This document shows, piece by piece, positions 6,183 to 7,195 of a DNA stretch of 7,195 bases. Origin of the DNA: Elusimicrobiota bacterium (lineage in GTDB: Bacteria; Elusimicrobiota; Elusimicrobia; Elusimicrobiales; Elusimicrobiaceae). The number at the start of each line of letters is the position of its first letter. The stretch's first letter is position 1. The stretch covers positions 1 to 7,195 of the forward strand of contig JAIRLH010000175.1 of the NCBI GenBank assembly GCA_031259485.1. Reading direction: 5' to 3'. The notes beneath the pieces were generated by a model. That model had not been told where the DNA came from. It searched no databases and saw only the letters and a program-made list of their open reading frames with translations. A program made the translations under genes and the position numbers.

Positions 6183-6199
6183 GCGCCGGCAGCCGGCGC
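6183..6199 (-). other. GC-rich intercistronic hairpin (possible weak terminator or processing site)
   Basis: GCGCCGG-CTG-CCGGCGC on the minus strand forms a perfect 7-bp GC stem (8 bp palindromic around a single base), 14 bp after the sensor stop. It is followed by GCGTTAATTTTA rather than a clean U tract. It could lower read-through into the membrane protein and thioredoxin genes, protect the 3' end of the sensor mRNA, or do neither. Confidence 0.45.
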
Positions 6200-6213
6200 C
6201 GCATATAGATATT

Positions 6214-7195
6214 TTATTCTTTTGAGGACAGCGGTTCAAGTACTATCACGGTACGCACAACGCCGCCCTTAGAGCTCAGCTGCAAAGTCTTTATGGCGAA
6301 AGCGCGGCCGCCGCTTTCCGTTTTGGCGCGGAAGATTTTGCCCGGGTTGTCCATAGCCTGGCCCACAAGATGCACTATATCCTGCTGCGTGCCGCCGAAT
6401 ATATCAAGCAGATGCACCGGGCCGTCTTTTTTTATCGCAAGCTCAAAATTGGAGTGCATGACATTATTGTTTTCGTCCACCACTATGGCGCGGCTGCCTT
6501 TGGGTATGGTTATGGCCAGCACGGACGCCCACCACTCCTGCTCGTAATGCTGGCGGTCTTTGTCCATGGTTTCGCGCTCTTCAAGCTCTTTTTTGACTTT
6601 GTTGAGAAAGCGTTCCACGGCTTTGGCAAGCGCACCGACTTCGTCCTCTCGCTCAATAAAGTCAAATTGAAAGCTTTTTGTTGAAACGTTTTCAATGCTG
6701 TCCGTAAGATAGTTGAGCGGATTGACGACATTGCGTATCACAAACAGGTAAAGCACAAAACCCATAAGCGCGAATATCGCCACCGCGCCGGCCAGATAGG
6801 AAAGCAGGGCTTCGTTAATTTTTTCTCTGACCTCCTCGCGCGAGACGTCCAGGCTTATTACGCCGGCCACATTCTTATCTCTGGCTAGCAGCGGGATGGC
6901 GATTTCGTAAACATTGCCGTCGCCCTTGAGCATCACGCGGTGGCGTTTTGTCTGGAAAACGTCAAAAACCGCGTCCGTTTCCAGATGACCGCCGCGATCG
7001 TATTCGGGCAATGTGCGGCCCCACATGTTTATGTCTTTATGCCAGCGCACAGTGCCGTTGCCGTTAAAATAGACCACGTTTAAAATTCTGTCATCCTGCT
7101 TGAGCCAGGAAGTTATTACGTCGTTTTCCTGTATCATCGCGGCAGATTGTCTGCTTACGAGCCCTTCAATAAGAACATTGGCGTTGCGGCGCACG
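6214..7195 (-). CDS. Membrane sensor with HAMP and PAS-like domain but no output domain (N-terminus cut by window edge)
   Basis: The frame is open to the right edge. The GTG at 7194 is probably not the start, because a first membrane helix is expected further upstream. Numbering from that codon, residues 1-130 are a periplasmic sensor domain of cache type (RILNVVYFNGNGTVRWHKD, then YEIAIPLLARDKNVAGVISLDVS). A membrane helix spans about 132-153. The HAMP domain (about 153-205) has VVNPLNYL and REDEVGALAKAV. A coiled stretch (200-222) leads to a PAS-like domain (about 223-322, with SRAIVVDENNNVMHSN and KTLQLSSKGGVVRTVIVLE). The protein then stops, with no kinase, methyl-accepting, cyclase or GGDEF domain. 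It may pass its signal by protein contact to a separate partner, or be a decoy or regulator of another kinase. The remainder upstream cannot be seen. Its stop lies 60 bp before the next gene, with a hairpin in between. Confidence 0.87.
   Translation of the reverse strand, partial: VRRNANVLIEGLVSRQSAAMIQENDVITSWLKQDDRILNVVYFNGNGTVRWHKDINMWGRTLPEYDRGGHLETDAVFDVFQTKRHRVMLKGDGNVYEIAIPLLARDKNVAGVISLDVSREEVREKINEALLSYLAGAVAIFALMGFVLYLFVIRNVVNPLNYLTDSIENVSTKSFQFDFIEREDEVGALAKAVERFLNKVKKELEERETMDKDRQHYEQEWWASVLAITIPKGSRAIVVDENNNVMHSNFELAIKKDGPVHLLDIFGGTQQDIVHLVGQAMDNPGKIFRAKTESGGRAFAIKTLQLSSKGGVVRTVIVLEPLSSKE

Overview
The window is an ordinary-looking chromosomal stretch from a bacterium with a Gram-negative style envelope. 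GC is moderate, roughly 50% by eye. All eight genes that can be supported lie on the minus strand, so the operons read from high to low coordinates. Class-III-type (Flp-like) prepilins, a periplasmic CPYG thioredoxin-fold protein and many cache/HAMP signalling proteins together recall uncultured lineages such as Elusimicrobiota or Omnitrophota. This is an impression from gene content only; no marker gene is present to prove it.

Right part (7195 to 4820): a transcription unit enters from beyond the window. It holds a membrane sensor (periplasmic domain, TM helix, HAMP, coiled coil, PAS-like domain) with no kinase or other output domain. A 99-residue two-helix membrane protein and an exported thioredoxin-fold protein with a one-cysteine CPYG active site follow. 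A very strong intrinsic terminator (14-bp stem plus U tract, 4820-4854) closes the unit. A GC-rich hairpin sits between the sensor and the small membrane gene.

Middle and left part (4675 to 1): a second unit codes for a membrane histidine kinase (cache-like sensor, HAMP, HisKA, HATPase), a soluble kinase with an N-terminal receiver domain, and a NarL/LuxR-type response regulator. A 60-residue Flp-like prepilin and a TadG/TadE-like membrane-anchored protein follow, the latter running off the left edge. The regulator lies only 25 bp before the pilin gene, and the two pilus-type genes are coupled (7 bp apart). The simplest reading is a multi-step phosphorelay (membrane kinase, receiver-kinase, DNA-binding regulator) next to, and perhaps controlling, a Tad/Flp-type surface structure. 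That functional link is inferred from position only.

No gap reaches 300 bp; the largest is 4676-4868 (193 bp), which holds the terminator and an imperfect GC-rich hairpin. I see no RNA genes, CRISPR arrays, transposases or attachment sites. I did not find a clearly novel multi-gene system. The most unusual items are the cysteine-poor GILT-like thioredoxin protein, the output-less HAMP-PAS sensor, and the regulator-pilin linkage.
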